From NCBI RefSeq assembly GCF_030770395.1, contig NZ_CP132480.1:1537335-1601334 (forward strand): a stretch of DNA of 64,000 bases, in the 5' to 3' direction. Below, piece by piece: positions 22,114 through 30,570 of the stretch. The position numbers and the translations under genes were made by a program. The first letter of the stretch is position 1, and each line of letters opens with the position of its first letter. Source of the DNA: Telluria beijingensis (GTDB lineage Bacteria; Pseudomonadota; Gammaproteobacteria; Burkholderiales; Burkholderiaceae_D). The notes under the pieces were generated by a model. It saw nothing but the letters and a program-made list of their open reading frames with translations, was not told the origin of the DNA and made no database searches.

Positions 22114-23158
22114 GCAGTTCGCGCACCAGCGTCTCCACCAGCTCGGCCGCCGGCAGTGCCCGCGCCAGCGGCGCGCCCTGACCTGCCCAGTGCGCCGCAT
22201 ACTCATGGTCGCCGGCTTTCGACGCCGCGGCGTGCAGCTGCTTGGCGGCGTCGTAGGCCACCGGGTAGGCGGCCGGGGTGCCCGAGGCGCCGTGCGCGAT
22301 CAGGCGGTTGACAATGCCGCGCGCCGGCCGTCCCGAGACTGCCGCGGTAAGCGCCGTGACGGCGGCGCGTTCGCTCTGCAGGTTGGCGCGGTAGGCCTCG
22401 TTGGCCGACGATTCCGGGCTCAGGATGAAGGCCGTGCCCAGTTGCGCGCCGGCGGCGCCCAGGTCCAATGCCGCCTTGATGCCGGCGCCGTCCATGATGC
22501 CGCCGGCGGCGATCACCGGCAATCCCGTGCGCTTGACCAGCAAACGCACCAGCACCGCCATGCTCAGCCGCTCATCACGCACGTCCGGGTCGAACATGCC
22601 GCGGTGGCCGCCGGCCTCGATGCCTTGCGCCACGATCGCATCCAGTCCCGCTTTCTCGATCAGCAGCGCTTCGTGCAGATTGGTCGCCGTCGCCATGGTG
22701 TGGATGCCGGCCGCGCGCAGGGCCGCCAGGCGCTCGCCTGACGGCAGGCCGAAGTGGAAGCTGACGATCTCGGGACGCAGGTCGAGCAGCACCCGGAAGC
22801 TCTCTTCGTCATCGTTGAACGTGCGATAGATTTCGTCGAGCGAGGAGGGCAGCGCGGCGCCGGTGTCGGCGAACAGTGGCGCCAGATGGGACAGCCAGGC
22901 CGCTTCGAGTGCTGCGTCGCGCCGGGCCGGTGCGTGGCAGAACACGTTGACGTTGATCGGCTTGTCCGTCAGCGCCCGCGTTTCTTCGATCATGGCGCGC
23001 GCCTGCGCAGCCGTGCTCGCGCCGATGCCCAGCGAACCGAGTGCGCCGGCATTCGACACCGCCGCCGCCAGCCGGGGCGTGCCGACACCCGCCATCGGCG
23101 CCTGCACGATCGGATACTCCAGCCCCAGCTGGGACAGGAATGGGTGATAAGGTTGCAT
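22097..23158 (-). CDS. Nitronate monooxygenase (2-nitropropane dioxygenase-like)
   Basis: This FMN-dependent TIM-barrel enzyme (353 aa) oxidises alkyl nitronates to carbonyl compounds and nitrite. The family blocks are present: PIVQAPMAGVGTPRLAAAVSNAGALGSLG, IVAQGIEAGGHRG with the catalytic histidine, and PVIAAGGIMDGAGIKAALDLGAAGAQLGTAFI for phosphate binding. The physiological substrate may be propionate 3-nitronate or another toxic nitro compound. A strong AAAGGAGGAG ribosome site precedes the ATG. It is transcribed divergently from a LysR gene over a 79-base gap with a symmetric operator, so that regulator probably controls it. Confidence 0.93.
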   Translation of the reverse strand: MQPYHPFLSQLGLEYPIVQAPMAGVGTPRLAAAVSNAGALGSLGIGASTAAQARAMIEETRALTDKPINVNVFCHAPARRDAALEAAWLSHLAPLFADTGAALPSSLDEIYRTFNDDEESFRVLLDLRPEIVSFHFGLPSGERLAALRAAGIHTMATATNLHEALLIEKAGLDAIVAQGIEAGGHRGMFDPDVRDERLSMAVLVRLLVKRTGLPVIAAGGIMDGAGIKAALDLGAAGAQLGTAFILSPESSANEAYRANLQSERAAVTALTAAVSGRPARGIVNRLIAHGASGTPAAYPVAYDAAKQLHAAASKAGDHEYAAHWAGQGAPLARALPAAELVETLVRELHASST

Positions 23159-23185
23159 GGCTCCTCCTTTCGCGTTTGACTAACG

Positions 23186-23200
23186 TTCTCAATATGAGAA
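23186..23200. promoter_or_regulatory. LysR-type operator between the nitronate monooxygenase and lysR genes
   Basis: TTCTCAATATGAGAA is a perfect 6-3-6 inverted repeat that contains the LysR T-N11-A pattern. A related, imperfect site (TTCTGTTTTGAGAA) follows at 23217-23230 next to the lysR ribosome region. Confidence 0.65.
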
Positions 23201-23237
23201 TGAAGTGATGGTATCATTCTGTTTTGAGAAAAGATAT

Positions 23238-24101
23238 ATGGAAACTGAATCTTTACGGATTTTTTGTGCGGCGGCCGCGGAACTGAGCGTCACCCAGGCC
23301 GCCGCGCGGTTGGGGCGAGCGCCGTCGAACGTGACCACCCGCATCCAGCAGCTCGAAGCCGACCTCGGCGCCGACCTGTTCGTCCGCGTCGGTAAACGTA
23401 TCGCACTGTCGAGCGCAGGAGAACAGTTCCTGTCCTATGCCGAAAGGCTGCTGGCGCTGGAGGACGAGGCGCGCCAGGTCGTCTCCGGCGGCGCGCAGGG
23501 CGGCGTCCTGCGCATCGGCAGCATGGAGAGCACGGCGGCCAGCCGGCTGCCAGGCGTGCTGGCCGCCTACCACCTCGATCACCCCCTCACGCGGCTGGTG
23601 CTCAGCACCGGTCCGTCTCGCCAGACCATCGAACAGGTCAGGACCGGCGCCCTCGATTGCGCATTCGCCGCCTTGCCCGGTGACGATGGCGCCGAGCTGG
23701 CTGCGATGGGATTGCAATCGATGCCGGTCTGGGTCGAGGAGCTGCTGTTGCTGCTGCCGCCCGGCGAGCCGGCGACCACTGATGCGCGTTTGGTAGAGGC
23801 GCGTTCGCTGGCCGCCTTCCCGCAGGGGTGCAGCTACCGTCGCCTGGCGGAGGAAGCGCTCGGCATCGCTGCAACCCCGGCCTGGCGCGTGCAAGAGATG
23901 AATTCGTATCACGCGATGGTCGCCTGCGTGGCTGCCGGCGCCTGCGTGACGGTGCTGCCCGCCAGCGTGCTGGCGCTGGCCGCTGCGCCGAGCGCGTTGA
24001 CGACCCTGTCCCTGGGCCGGGTCGATACGTGTTTGGTATGGCGCGAAGGCTTCGCGACGCCGGCTTTCCTCGACCTCGTGGCGCAGTTAAGAGCAGCGTG
24101 A
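23238..24101 (+). CDS. LysR-family transcriptional regulator (divergent to nitronate monooxygenase)
   Basis: This 287-residue regulator has an N-terminal winged helix-turn-helix (SLRIFCAAAAELSVTQAAARLGRAPSNVTTRIQQLEADLG) and a LysR substrate-binding domain in which GGVLRIGSMESTAASRLPGVL begins the effector fold. It resembles the PutR/YbhD-type group that starts METESLRIF. The ATG is chosen because the family N-terminus begins there. The divergent layout and the symmetric site in the gap suggest autoregulation and control of the nitronate monooxygenase gene. Confidence 0.92.
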   Translation: METESLRIFCAAAAELSVTQAAARLGRAPSNVTTRIQQLEADLGADLFVRVGKRIALSSAGEQFLSYAERLLALEDEARQVVSGGAQGGVLRIGSMESTAASRLPGVLAAYHLDHPLTRLVLSTGPSRQTIEQVRTGALDCAFAALPGDDGAELAAMGLQSMPVWVEELLLLLPPGEPATTDARLVEARSLAAFPQGCSYRRLAEEALGIAATPAWRVQEMNSYHAMVACVAAGACVTVLPASVLALAAAPSALTTLSLGRVDTCLVWREGFATPAFLDLVAQLRAA

Positions 24102-24164
24102 GGCCCCGGTAAGGAGCGTGCAAATCCGCGTACAATGTCCGTTCACGCCAACGCCATTCGCCCC

Positions 24165-24998
24165 ATGCTGAAAGTCGACCTGCACTGCCATTCCACCGTC
24201 TCCGACGGCGTACTCGCCCCTTCCGACGTGGCTGCCTATGCGCGCAAGGGCGGGGTCGACGTGTGGGCGCTCACCGATCACGATGAGGTCAGCGGCATCA
24301 AGGCTGCGCGCAAGGCTGCGGGCGAACTCGGCATGCGCTTCGTGGCTGGCGTGGAGATCTCGGTCACCTGGGCCAACGAGACGGTACACGTGGTCGGCCT
24401 GCAGGTCGACGAAGACCATCCGGCGCTGGTGACCGGCCTGGCCGCCACCCGCAATGGCCGCGAACAACGGGCGCGCGAGATGGCGGCCCAGCTGGAGCAG
24501 GCCGGCATTCCCGATGCCTACGAAGGCGCGCTGCGCTACGTCGCCAATCCCGACCTGATGTCGCGCACCCACTTCGCACGCTACCTGTGCGAGATCGGCG
24601 TGTGCGCTTCCACGCCCGAAGTGTTCCGCCGCTTCCTGACCGAGGGCCGGCCCGGCTATGTGCCGCACCGCTGGGCCACGCTGGCGGAGGCGATGGGGTG
24701 GATCGTCAGCGCGGGCGGCATTCCCGTCATCGCGCATCCGGGCCGCTACCGCTTCAGCGAGACGGCCGAGGGCATCCTGTTCGACGAGTTCCGCCAGCTG
24801 GGCGGCAAGACCATCGAGGTCGTCACCGGCAGCCATACGCCTGACCAGTACCAGGTCTATGCCGAGAAAGCGCGGCGCTACGGCTTCATGGCCTCACGCG
24901 GGACCGACTTCCATGCGCCGGGCGAGGCGCGGGTGGAGTTTGCCGAACTGCCGCCGCTGCCGTCGAACCTGACGCCGGTGTGGCATGACTGGTTTTAA
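24165..24998 (+). CDS. rnm: PHP-domain phosphoesterase (RNase AM/YciV type)
   Basis: This 277-residue PHP-fold metal phosphoesterase has HxH (H7, H9 in DLHCHSTVSDG), TDHDEVSG, GVEISV and the late GTDFHAPG metal motif. E. coli YciV/RNase AM is a 5'-3' exonuclease trimming rRNA ends and hydrolysing 3',5'-nucleoside bisphosphates; the same reaction is likely here. An earlier in-frame ATG (24135) overlaps a TACAAT -10-like box and has no ribosome site, so MLKVDLHCH is preferred as start. An intrinsic terminator follows. Confidence 0.88.
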   Translation: MLKVDLHCHSTVSDGVLAPSDVAAYARKGGVDVWALTDHDEVSGIKAARKAAGELGMRFVAGVEISVTWANETVHVVGLQVDEDHPALVTGLAATRNGREQRAREMAAQLEQAGIPDAYEGALRYVANPDLMSRTHFARYLCEIGVCASTPEVFRRFLTEGRPGYVPHRWATLAEAMGWIVSAGGIPVIAHPGRYRFSETAEGILFDEFRQLGGKTIEVVTGSHTPDQYQVYAEKARRYGFMASRGTDFHAPGEARVEFAELPPLPSNLTPVWHDWF

Positions 24999-25017
24999 CT
25001 GGCCAAGAATCACGACC

Positions 25018-25039
25018 AACCCGCTGCGGCGGGTTTTTT
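25018..25039 (+). terminator. Intrinsic terminator after the PHP gene
   Basis: A compact 7-bp stem (AACCCGC with GCGGGTT, TGCG loop) is followed by a run of six T, twenty bases after the PHP stop. Confidence 0.9.
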
Positions 25040-25090
25040 GTTGTCTGCAGCAAAAATACGACAACACCGGCACGCATGTATGAATCGGTT

Positions 25091-25121
25091 TATACTCCAG
25101 TCAGAGTATATAGGGAGTATA
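25091..25121. promoter_or_regulatory. Operator array of the RHH regulator-esterase operon
   Basis: TATACTC and GAGTATA form a perfect 7-bp inverted repeat with a 6-bp spacer. A third half-site, GAGTATA, recurs exactly 11 bp after the second, on the same face of the helix. The first half-site contains a TATACT -10-like box and the last overlaps the GGAG ribosome site, so binding would block both transcription and translation start. Confidence 0.7.
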
Positions 25122-25125
25122 AGTC

Positions 25126-25545
25126 ATGAAGTTGAGCACCCAGCAACAGAAATTGCCCGATAGCGACAAAGTGACGGTCAACGTTGGCCTGGTCGACCTT
25201 GCCCAGCTCGACCTGCTGGTCGAAGAGGGTTTTTATTCGAACCGCACCGACTTCGTACGCACCGCGATCCGCAACCAGTTGCAGGTGCATGCGGACGCCA
25301 TCCGCCAGACAGTAACCCGCAAGCGCTATGTGATGGGCATGCACCGCTATGGACGGCGCGAACTGGAGCAGGTCGCCGCAAGCGGTGAGCAGCTCGAGAT
25401 CCACGTGCTCGGCCTGGCCGTGATCGAGGACGACGTACCGGCCAGCCTGGCGCAGGAAACGATCGCCTCGATCCAGGTGCTGGGCGCCTTCATCGCCTCG
25501 CCGGCCGTGCGCGAAGCGCTGGCCGGGCGCCTCCAATCCCCATGA
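25126..25545 (+). CDS. CopG/ribbon-helix-helix transcriptional regulator
   Basis: This 139-residue regulator has a ribbon-helix-helix domain: the DNA-contacting strand VTVNVGLVDLAQL is followed by helices in LLVEEGFYSNRTDFVRTAIRNQL, close to the NikR/ParD pattern. A C-terminal domain of about 85 residues (RYVMGMHRYGRRELEQ..., LEIHVLGLAVIEDDV) shows no NikR nickel histidine set that I can recognise, so the effector is unknown. It overlaps the downstream esterase gene by four bases and most likely represses the pair through the half-site array just upstream. GGAG lies eight bases before the ATG. Confidence 0.88.
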   Translation: MKLSTQQQKLPDSDKVTVNVGLVDLAQLDLLVEEGFYSNRTDFVRTAIRNQLQVHADAIRQTVTRKRYVMGMHRYGRRELEQVAASGEQLEIHVLGLAVIEDDVPASLAQETIASIQVLGAFIASPAVREALAGRLQSP

Positions 25546-26642
25546 GAAAGCACACCATGAAACCATTCGAACAATTCATCGGCCAGATGATGGAATCGGC
25601 GCGCCGCGTACAGGCGCGCGACCCGAAGGCCGCCACCGACGTCATCCAGCAGGCGCTGGCCCAGGCCGGCCTGCTGGCGCCGCAGCAAAAGACCGGTGCG
25701 CCGCCGCCTGCGCCGGAATTCGTCGACCTCAACCCCCCGCCGGCCTGGAGCAAGCCCCGGCCGCGGCCTCGTCCGGCGCCCGGGGCGGATAGCGGCCTGC
25801 CTGGCCGCTTCATCGCCGGCAGCCACGCCTGCGAGGCGGGCAGCCGCCGCTATAAACTGTACGTTCCGGCGCACCTGCCGGCCGGGCGCAGGCCGTTGAT
25901 CGTCATGCTGCACGGCTGCACCCAGGATCCCGACGATTTTGCGACGGGCACCGGCATGAACGCGCTGGCCGAAGAAACCGGCTGCCTGGTGCTGTACCCC
26001 GAGCAGGATGGCCGCGCCAACCGTTCGCATTGCTGGAACTGGTTCGAGCCCGGCCACCAGGCGCGCGGTGCGGGCGAGCCGGGCATCCTCGCCGGCATGA
26101 CGCGCCAGGTGATGAAGGACCATGACGCCGAGCCGTCGCAGGTGTTCGTGGCCGGGATGTCGGCCGGCGGCGCGATGGCTGCGGTGCTGGGCGCCGAATA
26201 TCCCGAACTGTTCGCCGCGATCGGCGTGCATTCCGGCCTGCCGGCAGGGAGCGCGCGCGACATGATCTCGGGCCTGCAAGCCATGAAGAAGCCGGGTCGC
26301 GCGCGCAGCCTGCGCGAAGCGGTGCCGATCATCGTCTTCCATGGCGACGCCGACCATGTGGTCAATGCGGCCAATGGCGAGGCGGTCCTGAAGCAGTTCG
26401 TCGGCGCCCATGCCGGCCTGCGCGCGACGCCGCTGCATGCGAGTGAGGACGGGGCCAGCGCGGGCGGCCGCCGCAGCACGCGCCGCACCTGGCGCGACGA
26501 GGAAGGGCAAGTGATGGCCGAGCACTGGACCGTGCACGGCGCCGGCCACGCCTGGGCGGGCGGCAATCCGGCCGGTTCGCATACCGACGCACTCGGTCCA
26601 GACGCTTCGCGCGAGATGCTGCGCTTCTTCCTGAACCGGTAG
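25542..26642 (+). CDS. PHB depolymerase-family esterase
   Basis: This 366-residue alpha/beta hydrolase belongs to the esterase PHB depolymerase/feruloyl esterase family. The catalytic set is visible: S207 in GMSAGGAM, an aspartate in HGDADHVV (D269 or D271), and H336 in GAGHAWAGG, with the oxyanion segment LHGCTQDP. There is no signal peptide; instead a Pro/Arg-rich linker (about residues 60-85) follows an N-terminal helical part, which suggests an intracellular enzyme, perhaps acting on stored polyhydroxyalkanoate or its oligomers. It is translationally coupled to the RHH regulator. Confidence 0.9.
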   Translation: MRKHTMKPFEQFIGQMMESARRVQARDPKAATDVIQQALAQAGLLAPQQKTGAPPPAPEFVDLNPPPAWSKPRPRPRPAPGADSGLPGRFIAGSHACEAGSRRYKLYVPAHLPAGRRPLIVMLHGCTQDPDDFATGTGMNALAEETGCLVLYPEQDGRANRSHCWNWFEPGHQARGAGEPGILAGMTRQVMKDHDAEPSQVFVAGMSAGGAMAAVLGAEYPELFAAIGVHSGLPAGSARDMISGLQAMKKPGRARSLREAVPIIVFHGDADHVVNAANGEAVLKQFVGAHAGLRATPLHASEDGASAGGRRSTRRTWRDEEGQVMAEHWTVHGAGHAWAGGNPAGSHTDALGPDASREMLRFFLNR

Positions 26643-26741
26643 CGCCAGGAACGCAAGGCCCCGCTCACGGCTGGGTCTTGAATTTTTCCCGGTCCAGCCC
26701 AATCTTGGCATCCTGTCATCAACTCACTGGAGATGTCTGCC

Positions 26742-27617
26742 ATGAAGCGTGTTGTCCTGTTCCTTGCCACCAACCTTGCCGTCGTGCTGGTGCTGACACT
26801 GGTCATGAACCTGTTCGGCCTGGGGCGCGCCGTGTCGGCGCAGGGGATCGACGTCACGTCGCTGGCGGTCATGTCGGTCGTCATCGGTTTCACGGGCGCC
26901 TTCATCTCGCTGTTGATGAGTAAGCCAATGGCCAAGTGGTCGACCGGCGCGCGCGTCATCGAGCAGCCGGCCAATGCAACCGAGCAGTGGCTGGTGCAGA
27001 CCGTGCGCCGCCTGTCCGAGCGCGCCGGTATCGGCATGCCCGAAGTTGCTGTGTACGACGGCGAACCGAACGCCTTCGCCACCGGTGCCTTCAAGAATTC
27101 GGCGCTGGTCGCCGTCTCGACCGGCCTGCTGCAAAGCATGAATCAGGATGAGGTCGAAGCCGTCCTCGGCCACGAAGTGGCGCACATCGCCAACGGCGAC
27201 ATGGTCACCCTGACCCTGATCCAGGGCGTGGTGAATACCTTCGTCGTGTTCCTGGCGCGCGTGGTCGGCTTCTTCGTCGACAAGGTCCTGTTCCGCAAGG
27301 AGGGCGAGGGCCCCGGCATCGGCTATTACGCGAGCGTGTTCGTGCTCGAGATCGTGTTCGGCCTGCTGGCATCGATCATCGTCGCCTGGTTCTCGCGCCA
27401 GCGCGAATTCCGCGCCGACGCCGGCGCCGCGAAACTGATGGGCACTCCGGTGCCGATGCAGCACGCGCTCGCCCGCCTGGGCGGTTTCGCGCCGGGCGCG
27501 CTGCCACAGTCGATGGCCGCGTCGGGCATTTCCGGTAGCGGCGGCGGCTGGGGCGCGCTGTTCTCGACCCACCCGCCGATGGAACAACGGATCGCTGCGC
27601 TCCAGCAATTGCGATAA
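26742..27617 (+). CDS. htpX: Protease HtpX
   Basis: HtpX (291 aa) is an inner-membrane M48 zinc metalloprotease that degrades misfolded membrane proteins under envelope stress. Two N-terminal transmembrane helices are followed by the zinc motif HEVAH (H144, E145, H148) in [15 protein letters not shown], two further hydrophobic segments, and the third ligand region [12 protein letters not shown]. The closing [15 protein letters not shown] is typical. The start is placed at MKRVVLF because GGAG lies nine bases before it; the ATG nine bases earlier abuts that site. Confidence 0.96.
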   Translation: MKRVVLFLATNLAVVLVLTLVMNLFGLGRAVSAQGIDVTSLAVMSVVIGFTGAFISLLMSKPMAKWSTGARVIEQPANATEQWLVQTVRRLSERAGIGMPEVAVYDGEPNAFATGAFKNSALVAVSTGLLQSMNQDEVEAVLGHEVAHIANGDMVTLTLIQGVVNTFVVFLARVVGFFVDKVLFRKEGEGPGIGYYASVFVLEIVFGLLASIIVAWFSRQREFRADAGAAKLMGTPVPMQHALARLGGFAPGALPQSMAASGISGSGGGWGALFSTHPPMEQRIAALQQLR

Positions 27618-27642
27618 TAGCCACAAGAATGAGAGAGTCCCG

Positions 27643-28266
27643 ATGGGCCAATATTTCCAGATCCACCCTGACAACCCCCAGGCCCGCCTGATCAAGCAGG
27701 CGGCGCAGATCGTCAGCAGCGGCGGCATCGTCGCGCTGCCGACCGATTCCGCCTATGCGCTGGTGTGCCGCCTGGACGACAAGTCCGCGGTCGACCGGCT
27801 GCGCCGCATCCGCGGCGTCGACGACAAGCACCACCTGACCCTGATGGTGCGCGACCTGTCCGAGGTGGCGCAGTATGCGCGCGTCGACAATGCGCAATAC
27901 CGCCTGCTCAAGGCCACCATGCCGGGCCCGTACACGGTGATCCTGGAAGCGACGCGCGAACTGCCGCGCCGCCTGTCGCACCCGTCGCGCAAGACCATCG
28001 GCCTGCGCGTGCCCGAAAACAAGATTACGCTGGCGCTGCTCGAAGAACTGGGCGAGCCCCTGATCGGCACCACCCTGCAACTGCCGGGCGACGACCATAT
28101 GCTGTCCGACCCCGACGAAGTGCGCGAGCGCCTGGAAAAGCAGATCGAGCTGATCGTCGACGGCGGCGCCGGCATGCTGGAGGCGACCACGGTGATCGAC
28201 TTGACCGGCCCCGAACCGGAGCTGGTGCGCGAGGGCAGGGGCGACCCCGCTGCATTCGGCCTGTAA
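27643..28266 (+). CDS. Sua5/YciO/YrdC-family protein (threonylcarbamoyl-AMP synthase-like)
   Basis: This 207-residue YrdC-fold protein has GGIVALPTDSAYALVCRLDD and the following RRIRGVDDKHHLTLMVRDLSE nucleotide-binding surface. It is closer to YciO than to TsaC, judging from the ELPRRLSHPSRKTIGLRVPEN block. TsaC/Sua5 makes threonylcarbamoyl-AMP for tRNA t6A; YciO has only weak activity in that reaction, so its role is open. It lies between htpX and the M50 protease gene on the same strand. Confidence 0.9.
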   Translation: MGQYFQIHPDNPQARLIKQAAQIVSSGGIVALPTDSAYALVCRLDDKSAVDRLRRIRGVDDKHHLTLMVRDLSEVAQYARVDNAQYRLLKATMPGPYTVILEATRELPRRLSHPSRKTIGLRVPENKITLALLEELGEPLIGTTLQLPGDDHMLSDPDEVRERLEKQIELIVDGGAGMLEATTVIDLTGPEPELVREGRGDPAAFGL

Positions 28267-28323
28267 TACCGGTGCACGAAGCGGCTTAAGAATTCCACAG
28301 GACAAGTGCGTAGCGGCCTCTGA

Positions 28324-28329
28324 TAGAAT
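28324..28329 (+). promoter_or_regulatory. -10 box directly in front of the M50 gene
   Basis: TAGAAT ends seven bases before the ATG and no ribosome binding site is visible between them. If this is the real -10, the message would start at or within a base or two of the ATG, giving a leaderless transcript. Confidence 0.4.
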
Positions 28330-28336
28330 CCCCCTT

Positions 28337-28990
28337 ATGGATGAAACGATACGCAACATCGCCGTCTACGCGCTGCCCGTCCTTTTTGCGATTACCCTGC
28401 ACGAAGCCGCCCACGCCTACGCTGCCAAATATTTCGGTGACAACACCGCCTATTCCCAGGGCCGCATGAGCCTGAACCCGCTGGTGCACGTCGACATCTG
28501 GGGCACCATCGTGATTCCGATCATGATGTACCTGTTCACGCCCTTCGTGTTCGGCTACGCCAAGCCGGTGCCGGTCGAGTTCGGCCGCCTGCGCAATCCG
28601 AAGCGCGACATGGCCTGGGTGGCGCTGGCCGGCCCGATCGCCAACCTGATCATGGCGGCATTGTGGCTGCTGTTCGCGGCGCTGCTGGTGTTCTTCGGCG
28701 TCAGCGAGGCCTTCCCGCGCAAGATGGCCGAGGCCGGCATCGTCACGAACCTGTTGATCATGGCCTTCAACCTGTTGCCGATCCCGCCGCTCGACGGCGG
28801 CCGGGTGATGACCAGCATGCTCCCCAATACCCTGGCCTGGAAGTTCGCGCGCATCGAGCCGTACGGCTTCTTCATCGTGCTGGGCCTGGTGTTCCTGCAA
28901 CTGGTCGGCTACTGGGTGGTGCCGGTCATGCAGCTGGGCCGCTGGATCGTGGACCTGATGGTCTTGCCGTTCACCTTCATCCTGTTCTGA
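28337..28990 (+). CDS. Site-2 protease-family (M50) membrane metalloprotease
   Basis: This 217-residue membrane protein has the zinc motif HEAAH (H22, E23, H26) at the end of the first helix. The second metal motif, NLLPIPPLDGGRV, lies later in another helix, the rhomboid-unrelated S2P arrangement. Five or six hydrophobic segments are evident and no PDZ domain, so it is a minimal S2P like those often found beside Sua5/YciO genes. Its substrate is unknown. The lack of a ribosome binding site before the ATG is notable. Confidence 0.92.
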   Translation: MDETIRNIAVYALPVLFAITLHEAAHAYAAKYFGDNTAYSQGRMSLNPLVHVDIWGTIVIPIMMYLFTPFVFGYAKPVPVEFGRLRNPKRDMAWVALAGPIANLIMAALWLLFAALLVFFGVSEAFPRKMAEAGIVTNLLIMAFNLLPIPPLDGGRVMTSMLPNTLAWKFARIEPYGFFIVLGLVFLQLVGYWVVPVMQLGRWIVDLMVLPFTFILF

Positions 28991-28997
28991 GGCGATG

Positions 28998-29591
28998 ATG
29001 TACGACCGGCCGCCTGTCGACCTGCAACACCTGCCGCCATCGCCCTGGGTGGCGCGCTTCGCGCCGCTGGCGCCAGGCGGCGAGGCGCTGGACCTGGCCT
29101 GCGGCAACGGCCGCCACACGCACCTGCTGGCGGCGCGCGGCCTGCACGTGCTGGCGCTGGACCGCAAGCCCGAGGCGCTGGCTGCCAGCGCTGGCGAGAA
29201 CGTGACCACGATGGAATACGACCTGGAGGCCGAGGGCGCGCCCTGGCCATTCGCGGCCGGGCGTTTCGCCGCGATCGTGGTCACCAACTACCTGCACCGG
29301 CCCCTGTTTGCCGCGCTGGCGGCGAGCCTGCGCCCGGACGGGATCCTGATCTATGAAACCTTCGCGCAGGGGAACCAGGTGTACGGAAAACCGTCCAATC
29401 CTGCCTTCCTGCTGGCGCCCGGCGAGCTGCTGGGGCTGGCGCGCGATGGTGGCCTGCAGGTGCTGGCCTATGAAGACGGCCATGTGGAACGGCCGCATCC
29501 GGCCCAGGTGCAGCGCCTGTGCGCGGCCGGCCCCGCATTTGTCAAAACCGAGGCGCAGCTCGACCATATTGTGGTCAGGAATGAACCATAG
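28998..29591 (+). CDS. Class I SAM-dependent methyltransferase
   Basis: This 197-residue protein has methyltransferase motif I as ALDLACGNGRHTHLLAARG and motif II LALDRKPEAL. FAAIVVTNYLHRPLFAAL and LRPDGILIYETFAQGNQ match the TehB-like/rRNA-type small methyltransferases. The substrate cannot be inferred. Of two adjacent ATG codons the second is preferred, because the GAGG ribosome site, which overlaps the upstream stop codon, is five bases from it and only two from the first. It is probably co-transcribed with the M50 protease gene. Confidence 0.88.
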   Translation: MYDRPPVDLQHLPPSPWVARFAPLAPGGEALDLACGNGRHTHLLAARGLHVLALDRKPEALAASAGENVTTMEYDLEAEGAPWPFAAGRFAAIVVTNYLHRPLFAALAASLRPDGILIYETFAQGNQVYGKPSNPAFLLAPGELLGLARDGGLQVLAYEDGHVERPHPAQVQRLCAAGPAFVKTEAQLDHIVVRNEP

Positions 29592-29645
29592 GGGCGGGCT
29601 ATCCGCTACAATCAGATTTTTTATTGAATGGCACGGCCAAAGATT

Positions 29646-30524
29646 ATGATTAAGGGCAGTATCGTTGCAATCGTCACCCCGATGTTCGAAGACGGCAGTC
29701 TTGACCGCGATTCCCTGCGCAAGCTGCTCGACTGGCACATCGCGGAAGGCACGGACGGGATCGTTATCGTTGGCACGACGGGCGAATCCGCCACCGTGTC
29801 ACCAGAGGAACATTGCGAACTCGTCAAGCTGGCCGTCGACCACATCGCCGGCCGCATCCCGGTCATCGCCGGTACCGGCGGCAACTCGACCGCCGAAGCG
29901 ATCGCGCTGACCCGTCACGCGAAGGAAGTCGGCGCCGACGCCTCGTTGCAGGTCGTTCCCTATTACAACCGTCCGACGCAAGAAGGCATGTACCGCCACT
30001 TCCGCACCATCGCGGAAGCCGTCGACCTGCCGATCATCCTGTACAACGTGCCCGGCCGCACCGTGGCCGACATGGCCAACGAGACCGTCGCGCGCCTGGC
30101 GCCTATCGACAATATCGTGGGCATCAAGGACGCCACCGGCAATATCGGACGCGGCATCGAACTGCTCAAGATGGTCGACAAATCGTTCGCCGTCTATTCG
30201 GGCGACGATCCGACCGCGATGGCCCTGATGTTCTGCGGCGGCGCCGGCAATATCTCGGTGACGGCCAACGTCGCCCCGCGCGCCATGCGCGAGCTGTGCG
30301 CGGCCGCGATGGCCGGCGACATCGCCCGTGCGGTCGAGATCAACAACCGCGTGCTGGGCCTGCACGGCAAGCTGTTCGTCGAACCGAACCCGGTGCCGGT
30401 GAAATGGGCGCTGGCCGAGATGGGCAAGATGCCGGCCGGACTGCGCCTGCCGCTCGCGCCGCTGTCCGCTTCCTTCCACGAAACCGTGCGCACCGCCCTG
30501 GTGGAAGCCGGCGTTCATTCCTAA
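29646..30524 (+). CDS. dapA: 4-hydroxy-tetrahydrodipicolinate synthase
   Basis: DapA (292 aa) condenses pyruvate and aspartate semialdehyde, the first step of the lysine/diaminopimelate branch. It is a TIM barrel with the Schiff-base lysine K161 in [11 protein letters not shown]133 in ILYNVPGRT, and GTTGES near residue 45. The start at MIKGSIVA matches the family; an ATG six codons earlier is unlikely. A TACAAT -10-like box is at 29607-29612. The dapA-bamC order is conserved in proteobacteria. Confidence 0.98.
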   Translation: MIKGSIVAIVTPMFEDGSLDRDSLRKLLDWHIAEGTDGIVIVGTTGESATVSPEEHCELVKLAVDHIAGRIPVIAGTGGNSTAEAIALTRHAKEVGADASLQVVPYYNRPTQEGMYRHFRTIAEAVDLPIILYNVPGRTVADMANETVARLAPIDNIVGIKDATGNIGRGIELLKMVDKSFAVYSGDDPTAMALMFCGGAGNISVTANVAPRAMRELCAAAMAGDIARAVEINNRVLGLHGKLFVEPNPVPVKWALAEMGKMPAGLRLPLAPLSASFHETVRTALVEAGVHS

Positions 30525-30570
30525 TCCCGGGCCCGCAAGGGTTCGGGTTCCTGACCTGATATCGAACGAC

